This document shows positions 1 to 9,220 of a DNA stretch of 35,452 nt, piece by piece. The stretch's first letter is position 1; the number at the start of each line of letters is the position of its first letter. The translations under genes were made by a program, and so were the position numbers. The notes beneath the pieces were generated by a model. The model was not told the DNA's origin, ran no database searches, and saw only the letters and a list, made by a program, of their open reading frames with translations. Source of the stretch: Oscillospiraceae bacterium (GTDB lineage: Bacteria; Bacillota; Clostridia; Oscillospirales; Oscillospiraceae); assembly GCA_009777235.1 (NCBI GenBank), contig WRMH01000025.1, forward strand, positions 1 through 35,452, written 5' to 3'.

Positions 1-20
1 ATACAAAGGAGGATATAAAG

Positions 21-1460
21 ATGGCAAGACGTAAAAAAATGAAAATCTTACATGCGGTTTCGGAGGTTGTGCCTTTCCTTGCCACGGGAGGAATGGGTCA
101 GGTAGCGGGCGCGCTCGCGGCTTCTCTCGCCGAAAATAACAAATCGCTTGATGTTCGCGTTATTTCGCCCCTTTACGCGCGTTTTCGCGACAAATACGAG
201 CCTCAAATGAATTTTCTCGGAGCCTGTGAGGTGTCGCTTGCATGGCGGACATGTTATGCGGGAATCTTTGAACTGGTGCAAGAGGGTGTGACCTACTATT
301 TTGTTGACAATCGTCAATATTTTGACCGTGAAAACGCCTATGGTTATGTGGACGACGGCGAAAGATTTGCGTTTTTCTCAAAAGCGGTTTTTGCCGCGAT
401 GGAAATAACCAAGTTTTTTCCCGATGTCATACATACGCACGATTGGCAAACTGCTTTGGTGCCGATATATCTTAAAACGCATTACGGCTACACATATGGC
501 GATATGCGAACCGTTTTCACAATCCACAACATGGAATATCAAGGGCAAATGCCGCCGTTTATCTTGCATGACGTGTTTGAGCTGTCAAAGAAAGATGAGC
601 GTCTCGTTTGGTATAACGATTGCATAAATCTTATGAAAGGGGCGATCGTCTGTGCCGATAAAGTCACGACCGTCAGCCCGACATACGCGGGCGAAATTCA
701 AATTGACGGCGGTTATGGCCTTGAGCCTATAATCAGAGAAAATTCATATAAGCTCTCCGGCATCATCAACGGTATTGACACTAAATTATATAATCCCGAA
801 ACAGACCCGCTTCTGGGCAGATATACATACAGCGCGAGTGACATAAAGGGAAAAAAGACCAACAAAAAGAAGCTCCAGGCTCTATTTAATCTGCCAAGCG
901 CTCCCAGGAAGATGCTCATTTGCGTAGTTTCGAGACTCGTTTCTCACAAGGGCATAGACCTTATAACGTACATGTTTGACGAGCTTATCAAGATGGATGT
1001 GCAGTTTTTGCTGCTGGGTACAGGAGACCATTCATACGAGCTGTTTTTTGAGGACAAGGCAATACGCTATCCCGACAAAGTGGCGGTGAGCATCGCGTAC
1101 AATCCAGAGGTTGCCGGAAAGATTTTTGCGGGTTCAGATGTGCTTCTGATGCCTTCGTGCTGTGAGCCGTGCGGACTCGCGCAAATGATCGCGTGCCGGT
1201 ACGGCACAATTCCGATAGTCCGCAACACGGGCGGCCTTAGTGATACGATATGTGACTGCCGTTGGGGAGACGGACATGGGTTTGTTTTTGACGACTACAA
1301 TGTCCGTGATTTCATGGAAGCGGTCTACTGCGCGTATAATTTGTATACAAATCACGAAGATGACTGGAATAACCTTATGAAAAAGGCCATGAGCCTTGAT
1401 TTTGGCTGGCAAAAATCGGCAAAAGCCTACAGTAATCTATATAGGGAACTGGAAATCTGA
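21..1460 (+). CDS. glgA: glycogen synthase (ADP-glucose type, GT5)
   Basis: Transfers glucose from ADP-glucose to the non-reducing end of a growing alpha-1,4-glucan in the cytoplasm. The 479 residues match the usual GlgA length. The N-terminal Rossmann lobe opens with ILHAVSEVVPFLATGGMGQ, the ADP-glucose-binding loop. HTHDWQTALVP and TIHNMEYQGQMP follow. The C-terminal GT-B lobe carries SRLVSHKGIDLI and the acidic-site segment PSCCEPCGLAQMIACRYG. The start is supported by AAAGGAGG about 8 bases upstream; a second in-frame ATG lies six codons later. The loop reads ATGG where E. coli GlgA has KTGG, so the phosphate-contacting lysine is absent. From memory, Ala at this position is also seen in other clostridial GlgA proteins. 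It is the first gene of a tight glucan operon, and the GH13 gene begins at the base after its stop. Upstream glgC/glgD would be expected but lie outside the window. Confidence 0.96.
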   Translation: MARRKKMKILHAVSEVVPFLATGGMGQVAGALAASLAENNKSLDVRVISPLYARFRDKYEPQMNFLGACEVSLAWRTCYAGIFELVQEGVTYYFVDNRQYFDRENAYGYVDDGERFAFFSKAVFAAMEITKFFPDVIHTHDWQTALVPIYLKTHYGYTYGDMRTVFTIHNMEYQGQMPPFILHDVFELSKKDERLVWYNDCINLMKGAIVCADKVTTVSPTYAGEIQIDGGYGLEPIIRENSYKLSGIINGIDTKLYNPETDPLLGRYTYSASDIKGKKTNKKKLQALFNLPSAPRKMLICVVSRLVSHKGIDLITYMFDELIKMDVQFLLLGTGDHSYELFFEDKAIRYPDKVAVSIAYNPEVAGKIFAGSDVLLMPSCCEPCGLAQMIACRYGTIPIVRNTGGLSDTICDCRWGDGHGFVFDDYNVRDFMEAVYCAYNLYTNHEDDWNNLMKKAMSLDFGWQKSAKAYSNLYRELEI

Positions 1461-3462
1461 ATGTATATTTTCGACGAAACCGATATTTGCTATAGAAACC
1501 CGACCGGGCCTATCGAAATACCCGGCACGCTTACTTTGCAAATCAGACTCCGGCGCAAAAAAGCGCGAAATCCCCGTGTGTGCTTTTATCCCGACGGAGG
1601 TCTGACGCAAAGCGTCCGCATGGCCTTTGATCATGCAGTCGGCGATTATGACGTGTATACGGCAAAAATCAGCTTTGACACGGCGGCCTTGTATTGGTAT
1701 TATTTTATGGCGGAGTCGGACACGGCGGACAGCGATGGCGGCACGAACAAAGCTGTGGGTTTTACAGTGCCGGAACAGCCCGGCGAAGCGTTTCAAATAA
1801 CGGCGTACAATCCCGAAAAAAGTTGGCCGGATTGGATAAGCGGCGGAGTCATATATCATATCTTTGTGGATCGCTTTGCCCGCGGCGGCGATGTCCGGGT
1901 GCGCTCGGGGGGTGTTTACAGGGAAGATTGGGGCGGCTGCCCGTACTTTTTGCCCGATGAGCATGGGATAGTCCATAATAACGATTTCTTTGGCGGCAAC
2001 CTTTATGGAATAATCCAAAAGCTCCCCTATCTTGAAGAGCTTGGAGTCACATGTATTTATCTCAGCCCGGTTTTTGAAGCCGACTCAAATCATAAGTACG
2101 ACACGGGCGATTTTCTTTGGCGGCAACCTTTATGGAATAATCCAAAAGCTCCCCTATCTTGAAGAGCTTGGAGTCACATGTATTTATCTCAGCCCGGTTT
2201 TTGAAGCCGACTCAAATCATAAGTACGACACGGGCGATTTTCTAAAGGTTGATGAGGCTTTTGGCGGAGACGGGGCTCTTTCCGACTTATGCAAGCAGGC
2301 AAAAAAACGCAAAATCCGCGTAATCCTCGACGGCGTATTCAACCACGTCGGCAGCAACAGCGTGTATTTTGACCGCTACGGGAGATACGGCAGCTCCGGC
2401 GCGTTTACGGACAGAGAAAATTCTCCATACCGCGATTGGTTTACCTTTCGAGAAAATGGCAAATACGACGCTTGGTGGGGTATCGAGCTTCTCCCTGCAA
2501 TCTCCAAAGACAGCAGCGGATATAGAGATTTTATATGCGGCAAAGATGGTGTCATATCTAAATGGATGGCGCGCGGGGTTTCCGGCTGGAGGCTTGATGT
2601 TGTTGACGAGCTACCCGATATGTTTTTAGACCCTTTGTGCGAGGCTATGAAGAGAGAGCGAAGCGACGTATTTATCGCCGGGGAGGTTTGGGAAGATGCC
2701 TCACACAAGATCGCTTACGGAGAGAGGCGGCGGTACTTTTTGGGAGGGCAGCTGCACAGCGTTACAAATTATCCTCTCAGAGATGCTATAATATGCTGTG
2801 TCAAAGACGGCGATGTATATAAGATGGCGGCGGTGATGGCGTCTTTGTGCAAGAATTATCCAAAGAAAACGCTTGATTCACTTTTAAATATTATCGGCAC
2901 GCATGATACCATGCGCATACTCACGGCACTAAGCGATGCAAAAACCCCCGACGACAAGCCGGCTATGTCGCGCTTCAAGCTCGACCCACAAGAGCTCAAA
3001 ACGGCAAAAGACAGGCTTTTGCTCGCCTCGTCTCTTCAATTTACACTGCCGGGCGTCCCGTGCGTATACTATGGTGATGAAGCGGGTATGGAGGGGTGCA
3101 TAGACCCGTTTAACAGATACTGTTATCCGTGGGGCAGTGAGGACACAGAGCTTATCTCATGGTATAAACGGCTATCCGCTTTGCGCCGGGAGCAAGATTG
3201 TTTCAAAAATGGCGCATACACGCTCATTGAGGCGCGTGACGGATTGTTTGCTTTTACGCGAGGCACAGGCGAGGAGCGCGTTTTGGTTGCGGTAAATGTT
3301 TCGGCGACCGATATAACGATGACGGCAGCCGCGGCGGCCGGATTTTCGACCGAGCTGCTCCGAAGCGGTTCACACTGCGCGAGCGGGAACGATAAAGATA
3401 AAAAACACGGCTCTTCGGGAGCGTTATATATCAGATCAAATGAGGTTGGTATTTTTAAATGA
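1461..3462 (+). pseudogene. GH13 alpha-amylase/neopullulanase-like glucan hydrolase, frameshifted by a tandem duplication
   Basis: As assembled, the gene is split into two frames. The first (1461-2162) encodes an N-terminal beta-sandwich-like domain and the start of the TIM barrel (GGVIYHIFVDRFARGG) and stops after 233 codons. The second frame, open to 3462, carries all four GH13 conserved regions: DGVFNHVG (I), GWRLDVVDEL with the nucleophile Asp (II), FIAGEVWED with the acid/base Glu (III), and IGTHDT (IV). A 127-bp segment is directly duplicated at 1985-2243. Because 127 is not a multiple of three it shifts the frame, and removing one copy gives one 624-residue open frame. The duplicated part encodes the strand and loop around YLEELGVTCIYLSPVFEAD. 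The intact enzyme would hydrolyse alpha-glucans made by GlgA. The gene abuts glgA and overlaps glgP by ATGA, so it belongs to the operon. Family assignment is firm; substrate is not, and the duplication may be an assembly error. Confidence 0.9.
1985..2243 (+). repeat. 127-bp perfect tandem direct duplication inside the GH13 gene
   Basis: Bases 1985-2111 recur immediately at 2112-2238, and identity continues to 2116/2243. I found no mismatch between the copies. Both contain GCAACCTTTATGGAATAATC and end in GGGCGATTTTCT. The unit length (3 x 42 + 1) causes the frameshift in the amylase gene. No transposon ends or target-site features flank it. The perfect identity means it is either very recent or an assembly artefact. 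Confidence 0.95.
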
Positions 3463-5927
3463 CAGATAAAAAGGCAGAAAAAAAAGGCAAGATTCAGACA
3501 ATAAACCTAAACAATAAAGACATTTTCGGCATGATGTTTCTCGACAAGCTTGAGGTGCTGCGCGGATTATCCATAAGCGACGCTTCGGTTGAGGACTGCT
3601 ATGTCGCGCTTGCCACGCTGATTCGGGATCAGATTATGAAGCAATGGATCAAAAGCGGTGCGCGCACGTACAAGCACGACGAGAAAAAGAAACAGGTATA
3701 CTATTTCTCGCTTGAATTTCTGCTCGGCCCCATGCTCGAGAGGAATATCGTTTCACTTGGACTTTTGAATGTTTGCAATGAGGCGATGCGTGATTTGGGG
3801 CTCGATCTTCAAGAGATTTTTGCGGTGGAACGTGACCCGGGTCTCGGAAACGGCGGTCTCGGAAGGCTTGCCGCGTGTTTTATGGATTCGCTCGCTTTTC
3901 TGGGCATACCCGGTCACGGCTGCTCCATACGCTACAAATACGGACTGTTTGAGCAAAAAATAGTCAACGGCTATCAGGTGGAAATGCCCGACAATTGGCT
4001 TAAAAACGAATCGGTTTGGGAGATAAAAAAGCCGGGCAAGGCTGTGACGGTAAAATTTTACGGGAATATTCGCGAAGAAGCTGACAGAAACCGGATTTGG
4101 TTTCATCATGAAAACTATGAGTCCGTTATCGCGATGCCCTACGATGTGCCTATTCCCGGCCACGAAAGCGGCAGCGTAAACACCCTTCGCCTTTGGAGCG
4201 CCGAGTCTACACAGCAATTTGACTACGGCTCATTCTCAAGCGGCGACTATCTCAACGCCGTCTCAAAAAAATACTCCGCCGAAGCTATATCCGAAGTGCT
4301 TTATCCCGACGATTCCAATTACGAAAACCGTATGCTCCGGCTCAAGCAGCAATATTTCTTTGTATCCGCAGGTTTGCAGAGTATTCTCGCGCACTTCAAG
4401 AAGCATTACGGCGATGTCCGAAACTTCCATAAATATATTTCCATACATATCAACGACACACATCCCGCGCTTGCGGTACCGGAACTGATGCGCCTGCTTA
4501 TGGATGAGGAGGGTCTCGGCTGGGATAAGGCGTGGAATATTACTGTAGAAACCATATCATACACAAACCACACAATACTTCCCGAAGCCTTGGAGCGTTG
4601 GCATGAGGATTCGTTTGCTAAACTTTTGCCGCGTATACACATGATCGTTTGCGAGATAAACAGGCGCTGGTGTTTGCGGCTCGCCGAACATTTTGGCGGC
4701 GACGTAAACAAAATTTCCGAAATGGCGATAATAAATTATGGCGAAATTTCTATGGCATACCTCGCAATAGTCGGAAGTCACGCGATAAACGGCGTAGCCA
4801 GAGTGCACAGCAATATATTAAAAGAAGAGCTGTTTCGCAACTTTTATGAAGTTTTTCCAAAACGGTTTAGCAATAAAACCAACGGCATTGCGCACAGAAG
4901 ATGGGTGCACACCGCAAATCCCGAGCTTAGCGAGCTAATCAGCGAGACTATAGGGGCCGATTGGATATCCGAACCGGTAAAGCTCGAGCTGCTTTGTAAA
5001 AACGGCGCTGTCCGAGATAAATCTTTTTGGGACGCAATGCGCGAAATCAAACGCCACGACAAGATTCGTCTCGCAAAAATCATCGAGCAATCCGCCGATG
5101 TCAGGATAAACCCCGATTCGATTTTTGATGTTCAGGTCAAAAGGATTCACGCGTATAAGCGTCAATTGCTGCTATTGCTCAATATAATTGACCTTTATTA
5201 TGATATAATTGACGATCCCAATATAGATATTGCGCCGAGAACTTATATTTTCGCGGGAAAAGCCGCGCCAAGCTACCATTTTGCGAAAGAAATCATTAAG
5301 TTTACTTCCTTTGTCGGCGATAAGATAAACAACGACCCCCGTATCCGAGATTTGATAAAGGTCGTCTTTCTTGAAAATTACCGTGTTTCGCTTGCCGAAA
5401 AGATTTTTCCTGCCGCTGACCTGAGCGAGCAAATATCAACGGCCAGCATGGAGGCTTCCGGCACGGGCAATATGAAATTTATGATGAACGGCGCCGTTAC
5501 TATTGGTACCTATGACGGGGCTAATGTTGAAATTTTTGAGGCCGTGGGCGAAGGAAATTATATCCCGTTCGGGCTCACCGTTCCCGAGGTGTTAGAGCTG
5601 CGGCGCAATCAAAGCTATAACAGCCGCGAATTTCTTTCAAATCATCGCCGTCTCAAGCGCATTGTGCATGATTTCCTCAACTCTGATTGGAAAGATGCCT
5701 TGAAAGCCGACTATCCGTACATTTTTGATTCCCTTATCACGCAAGGCGACGAGTTCTTTGTCCTCAAAGACTTTGATGCTTATATAGAGGCTCAATCAAA
5801 GGTCACGAAGCTATATAGGGACGCCGACAGGTGGTCGTATATGGCGGCCATGAACATAGCTCATTCGGGGATTTTCTCAAGCGACGAGGTTATAAAGCGT
5901 TATGCCAAGGAAATCTGGAAAGTATAA
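3459..5927 (+). CDS. glgP: glycogen/maltodextrin phosphorylase (GT35)
   Basis: Cleaves terminal alpha-1,4-linked glucose with phosphate to give glucose-1-phosphate, using pyridoxal phosphate. At 822 residues it is full length. Visible family blocks are YYFSLEFLLGPMLERN, DPGLGNGGLGRLAACFMDSL, HINDTHPALAVPELMRLLMD, NGIAHRRW, VQVKRIHAYKRQLLLLL and the PLP site EASGTGNMKFMMNGA, where Lys673 should form the Schiff base. The ATG overlaps the stop of the GH13 gene (ATGA), which indicates translational coupling and supports this start. A downstream ATG in the N-terminal region is less likely. Position in the operon between the amylase and malQ suggests a role in degrading stored glycogen or linear dextrins. 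The exact preference (glycogen or maltodextrin) cannot be read from sequence. Confidence 0.96.
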   Translation: MTDKKAEKKGKIQTINLNNKDIFGMMFLDKLEVLRGLSISDASVEDCYVALATLIRDQIMKQWIKSGARTYKHDEKKKQVYYFSLEFLLGPMLERNIVSLGLLNVCNEAMRDLGLDLQEIFAVERDPGLGNGGLGRLAACFMDSLAFLGIPGHGCSIRYKYGLFEQKIVNGYQVEMPDNWLKNESVWEIKKPGKAVTVKFYGNIREEADRNRIWFHHENYESVIAMPYDVPIPGHESGSVNTLRLWSAESTQQFDYGSFSSGDYLNAVSKKYSAEAISEVLYPDDSNYENRMLRLKQQYFFVSAGLQSILAHFKKHYGDVRNFHKYISIHINDTHPALAVPELMRLLMDEEGLGWDKAWNITVETISYTNHTILPEALERWHEDSFAKLLPRIHMIVCEINRRWCLRLAEHFGGDVNKISEMAIINYGEISMAYLAIVGSHAINGVARVHSNILKEELFRNFYEVFPKRFSNKTNGIAHRRWVHTANPELSELISETIGADWISEPVKLELLCKNGAVRDKSFWDAMREIKRHDKIRLAKIIEQSADVRINPDSIFDVQVKRIHAYKRQLLLLLNIIDLYYDIIDDPNIDIAPRTYIFAGKAAPSYHFAKEIIKFTSFVGDKINNDPRIRDLIKVVFLENYRVSLAEKIFPAADLSEQISTASMEASGTGNMKFMMNGAVTIGTYDGANVEIFEAVGEGNYIPFGLTVPEVLELRRNQSYNSREFLSNHRRLKRIVHDFLNSDWKDALKADYPYIFDSLITQGDEFFVLKDFDAYIEAQSKVTKLYRDADRWSYMAAMNIAHSGIFSSDEVIKRYAKEIWKV

Positions 5928-5995
5928 AGAGCACTATCCGCCGCCCCTACTCTCGCTCCGCCGTAACCATTATAATTTACAAATGAGGTGATACT

Positions 5996-7567
5996 ATGTT
6001 GCTAACTCGTAAATTTCCGCGTTCTTCGGGAGTATTGATGCCTGTTTCATCACTGCACGGGCCTTTTGGTATCGGGGTATTGGGCGTTGAGGCGATGGAG
6101 TTTATTGATTTTTTATGCGATGGAGGTTTTCACGCTTGGCAAATACTGCCTGTTGAGCATACAGGTATGTGCAATTCACCTTATAAATGTATATCAGCCT
6201 TTGCCGGTGAGCCAATGCTGATAGACCCCCGGATGCTTCTCGAAATGGGGCTTGTAACCGGAGATGATATTTTTGAGCGAAAAACGGATGTAAGCGACGT
6301 GTTTGTCGAACATGATGTCGTGCGTGAAAAACAGTGGAAGCTGCTCAGGACCGCGTTTGCGCGAGCAAAAGACAATCCCGACAGCGATATTTATAAGTCA
6401 TACAAAGCATTTAATCCTTTTTGGCAAGATGAGTACGCGCTGTTTGTGGCGATATTGCAGCACTTTAACTATATTCCATGGTATGACTGGCCTGATGATG
6501 GGCTGCGCAGCCATGATGAGGCGGCTCTTCGCGATTTTCGCGAAAAAAATGAAGAGGAGCTTGAGCTTCACAGATTTATCCAATGGGTTTTCGATATGCA
6601 GTGGCGTAAGCTACGAGACTACGCCTCCGGGCGAGATATCTCTTTGATCGGAGATATGCCCATATATGTTTCCGAAAACAGCGTGGATGTGTGGAGCAGG
6701 CGGGAGCTGTTTGGCGCGGACGAAGCGGGGAAATTTACCGCTATCGGCGGCGTTCCGCCCGATTACTTTGCCCCCGAAGGGCAATGCTGGGGTAATCCCA
6801 TATATAACTGGGAGCTTCTGGAAAAAGAGGGCTATGTATGGTGGATAGACCGTGTGAGGACGGTTTTGGAAAGATATGACGTGGTTCGGCTCGATCACTT
6901 CCGCGCTTTTGACAGTTATTGGCGCATACCCGGCGGTTCTGATACCGCCCGCAACGGGAAATGGATAAAAGGTCCCGGAATGGCTCTCTTTGAGGCTTTG
7001 AACAAAGAGCTTGGAGACCTGACGCTCTCTGTGATTGCGGAGGATTTGGGTATCATTGACAGTAATGTCGAGGTGCTTTTGGAAAAGACCGGATTGCGCG
7101 GCATGCGCGTTTTGCAATTTGGTTTTTCGGGCGATGAGCTTCATCTGCCGCATAATTTCGTCGAGGAAACCGTCGCTTATACCGGCACGCATGATAATAC
7201 TACTCTGCTTGCCTGGCTATATACGCTCGACCCGGAGGAGCGGCGCAAAGCTCTGTTTTATGTGGGATTTAACGGCGATTGGTTTATTGGCGGCCCGAAT
7301 TGCGAGGTTGCAAAAGCATGGATGCATACGCTTTTTATGGCATCGTCGTCGCTTATCGTCGTGCCTATTCAGGATTTGCTCGGATATGGCTCGGACACGC
7401 GCATAAATACTCCCGGCACTCCCGCGGGCAATTGGCGTTTTCGCGTCCGCGCCGGTGTTTTGCGTGATATTGATACCGGGTTTTATAGGGAGCTGCATAT
7501 GGCTTATCAGAGGGAGGATTTTGTAACTAAGTTTGCAAAAAAGGCGGAGGACGATCCGACAGGGTAG
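5996..7567 (+). CDS. malQ: 4-alpha-glucanotransferase (amylomaltase, GH77)
   Basis: Moves alpha-1,4-glucan segments between chains, making short maltodextrins into phosphorylase substrates. The 523 residues fit the short bacterial MalQ class. GH77 signatures include SSGVLMPVSSLHGPFGIG at the N terminus, WQILPVEHTG, the nucleophile in VVRLDHFRAF (Asp300), the acid/base in VIAEDLG (Glu349), and YTGTHDNTT with the transition-state Asp400. The start has AATGAGGTGA about 6 bases upstream. A 68-bp gap separates it from glgP. It contains a TATAAT-like hexamer but no convincing -35 box, so read-through from the operon is the simpler view. It is the last gene of the glucan cluster. Confidence 0.96.
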   Translation: MLLTRKFPRSSGVLMPVSSLHGPFGIGVLGVEAMEFIDFLCDGGFHAWQILPVEHTGMCNSPYKCISAFAGEPMLIDPRMLLEMGLVTGDDIFERKTDVSDVFVEHDVVREKQWKLLRTAFARAKDNPDSDIYKSYKAFNPFWQDEYALFVAILQHFNYIPWYDWPDDGLRSHDEAALRDFREKNEEELELHRFIQWVFDMQWRKLRDYASGRDISLIGDMPIYVSENSVDVWSRRELFGADEAGKFTAIGGVPPDYFAPEGQCWGNPIYNWELLEKEGYVWWIDRVRTVLERYDVVRLDHFRAFDSYWRIPGGSDTARNGKWIKGPGMALFEALNKELGDLTLSVIAEDLGIIDSNVEVLLEKTGLRGMRVLQFGFSGDELHLPHNFVEETVAYTGTHDNTTLLAWLYTLDPEERRKALFYVGFNGDWFIGGPNCEVAKAWMHTLFMASSSLIVVPIQDLLGYGSDTRINTPGTPAGNWRFRVRAGVLRDIDTGFYRELHMAYQREDFVTKFAKKAEDDPTG

Positions 7568-7603
7568 TTAGTTTCGCCTGCGAGAAAGGCTGTTAGATGT
7601 CGA

Positions 7604-7625
7604 GGCGGCGATCTCTTTCGCCGCC
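7604..7625 (+). terminator. GC-rich hairpin after malQ, possible terminator without U-tract
   Basis: GGCGGCGA, a 6-base loop, then TCGCCGCC form a perfect 8-bp stem. It lies 37 bases after the malQ stop and 13 bases before tRNA-Pro. No run of T follows, so intrinsic termination is uncertain. It could instead be a processing or pausing structure at the end of the glucan operon. Confidence 0.35.
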
Positions 7626-7638
7626 GAGGTAGTTATAT

Positions 7639-7714
7639 CGGGGTGTGGCGCAGTTGGTAGCGTGCGTGCTTTGGGAGCATGAGGCCGTGGGTTCGAGTCC
7701 CACCACTCCGACCA
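7639..7714 (+). tRNA. tRNA-Pro (anticodon UGG)
   Basis: A complete cloverleaf can be drawn. Acceptor strand CGGGGTG pairs with CACTCCG (one G-T pair). The discriminator A and an encoded CCA follow. The anticodon stem is CGTGC/GCATG around loop TTTGGGA, giving anticodon TGG at 7672-7674. The T arm is GTGGG-TTCGAGT-CCCAC. This isoacceptor can read all four proline codons by wobble. The gene borders accessory DNA on its downstream side, but I found no second copy of its 3' end that would mark an integration site. Confidence 0.97.
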
Positions 7715-7866
7715 ACGGTTACAGCCCCAAAATTAGCTGAAACACAAAAGCGTAGATAAAGTATATTTGTGCAAGAATTTTGTATTATTTTTGGTGTAAT
7801 TTTCATGCTTGCCGTTTGAAAAATATTTCGTAACAAACATGTTATTGGATAACATTCCAAAAACTA

Positions 7867-7895
7867 TTGACTTTGCGCGAGTTTTAGGGTACACT
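7867..7895 (+). promoter_or_regulatory. sigma-A-type promoter for the DUF4143 ATPase
   Basis: TTGACT and TACACT are separated by exactly 17 bases, and the -10 ends 29 bases before the ATG. A strong Shine-Dalgarno AAAGGAGG follows in the leader. The fit to consensus is good in the -35 and moderate in the -10. Confidence 0.6.
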
Positions 7896-7924
7896 GATTT
7901 CAACCGAAAGGAGGCGCGTTTGTT

Positions 7925-9121
7925 ATGATTGGACGAAAAGAATATTTAGACAAGCTGCTCGGACACAAGGATAAGCGGTTGATTAAGGTGATTACTGGTG
8001 TTCGTCGTTGCGGTAAATCCACATTGCTGGAAATGTTTCAAGATCGTCTTCGTGCTGATGACGTCGGGGACGACCAGATTATATCCATCAACTTTGAAGC
8101 ATATGAAAATGAATATTTACTAAATCTTGACACGCTCCACGCTTATGTGCTTGAAAACGCGGCTAAAAACAAAAAGACCTATGTGTTTTTAGATGAAATA
8201 CAAAAGGCCGTCGGTTTCCAAAAGGTAGTCGACAGCCTGTATTTACGGAAAAACCTTGACTTATATATCACTGGATCAAACTCAGATTTGCTTTCTGGCG
8301 AGCTTGCGTCGCTGCTGACCGGGCGGTATGTGGAGATAGAGATGCTTCCGCTTTCCTTTGCTGAATTTATTTCAACCAAAGGCGGGATGGCCGACTTGCA
8401 AAGCAAATATCGGCTATACCTTGAAAATTCGGCGTTTCCGGCTGCATTGGAGTTTGAAAATAACCGAAAGCTGATTTTGGATTACTTGGACGGTCTGTAC
8501 AACTCCATTGTGACGAACGATATTGTAAAACGAAAAAAAATAACCGATACTATGATGCTTCGGTCAATCCTTTGTTTTGTCTTTGACAATGTGGGCAGTC
8601 ATTTGTCCACAAAAAGCATCAGCGATTACATGAATTCAAATGGCCGAAAAATTGATGTGAAGACCGTTGAAAAATATGTAACCGCACTTGTAGAGAGCTT
8701 TCTGCTGTATCGCACTTACCGCTACAATATCAAAGGCAAACAACACCTCAAAACGCTTGAAAAATATTACGCTGTCGACATTGGTATACGTTATGCGATT
8801 CTCGGCAATGAAGGCGCAGATGTGGGGCATATTTTAGAAAATGTTGTTTATTTAGAACTGATCCGCCGGGGATATAGAGTTACCGTCGGCAAGTGGAATG
8901 AATTCGAAGTAGATTTTGTCGCCAAAAGTCCAAGTGAAAGGATGTATATTCAGGTTGCCGCTTCTGTTCGCGACCCGAAAACCCTTGAACGCGAACTCAG
9001 ATCTTTACAAAAAATAAGCGACCACTACCCAAAATACATTTTTACGCTGGACGATGATCCTGACAGCGACTACGACGGCATCCGCCGCACCAACGCACTG
9101 CGTTGGCTGTGCGAAAAATAA
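7925..9121 (+). CDS. AAA-family ATPase with DUF4143 C-terminal domain
   Basis: The family pairs an N-terminal P-loop ATPase (AAA_14) with a C-terminal DUF4143 region related to restriction-endonuclease-like folds. Here Walker A is GVRRCGKST (residues 25-33) and Walker B is YVFLDEIQ (about 86-93). TGSNSDLLSGELASLLTGR is the usual sensor-like segment. The C-terminal part has VDFVA and YIQVA, placed like the acidic/polar pair of a PD-(D/E)xK-type core, but with Gln in place of Glu or Asp-x-Lys. The 398 residues are typical and the gene looks intact. It has its own promoter and AAAGGAGG site. Such genes occur in many scattered copies in Clostridia and Bacteroidota and often mark accessory DNA. 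The biological role is unknown; an antitoxin or defence link would be speculation. Confidence 0.9.
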   Translation: MIGRKEYLDKLLGHKDKRLIKVITGVRRCGKSTLLEMFQDRLRADDVGDDQIISINFEAYENEYLLNLDTLHAYVLENAAKNKKTYVFLDEIQKAVGFQKVVDSLYLRKNLDLYITGSNSDLLSGELASLLTGRYVEIEMLPLSFAEFISTKGGMADLQSKYRLYLENSAFPAALEFENNRKLILDYLDGLYNSIVTNDIVKRKKITDTMMLRSILCFVFDNVGSHLSTKSISDYMNSNGRKIDVKTVEKYVTALVESFLLYRTYRYNIKGKQHLKTLEKYYAVDIGIRYAILGNEGADVGHILENVVYLELIRRGYRVTVGKWNEFEVDFVAKSPSERMYIQVAASVRDPKTLERELRSLQKISDHYPKYIFTLDDDPDSDYDGIRRTNALRWLCEK

Positions 9122-9212
9122 TTACAAAGTGTTTTTGACTGCGGATATGCACTTCGGTCATAAAAATATCATCAAATACGAAAACCGTCCTAACCCGGTC
9201 ATCGTACCTATA
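9122..9212 (+). pseudogene. remnant of a calcineurin-like metallophosphoesterase gene (N-terminal stub)
   Basis: Directly after the ATPase stop, one frame reads VFLTADMHFGHKNIIKYENR and then P-N-P-V. This is the typical opening of small metallophosphoesterases, with the first metal ligands in DMHFGH. After about 28 residues the similarity ends in AT-rich DNA just before the end of the minus-strand GT8 gene. No normal ATG remains at the start; a GTG could serve. The rest of the gene (normally about 150-200 residues) is absent from the window. I infer a truncation that occurred when neighbouring DNA was joined here. Confidence 0.6.
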
Positions 9213-9220
9213 TTTACGTA

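Noticed and set aside
5960..5975. Separate promoter for malQ (TATAAT-like box in the glgP-malQ gap)
   Set aside because: No acceptable -35 hexamer at 16-18 bases; read-through from the operon explains expression.
6611..7192. 193-codon minus-strand open frame opposite malQ, and a similar one opposite 1437-2018
   Set aside because: Both are antisense to well-recognised genes, have no ribosome site and resemble no family; shadows of codon bias.
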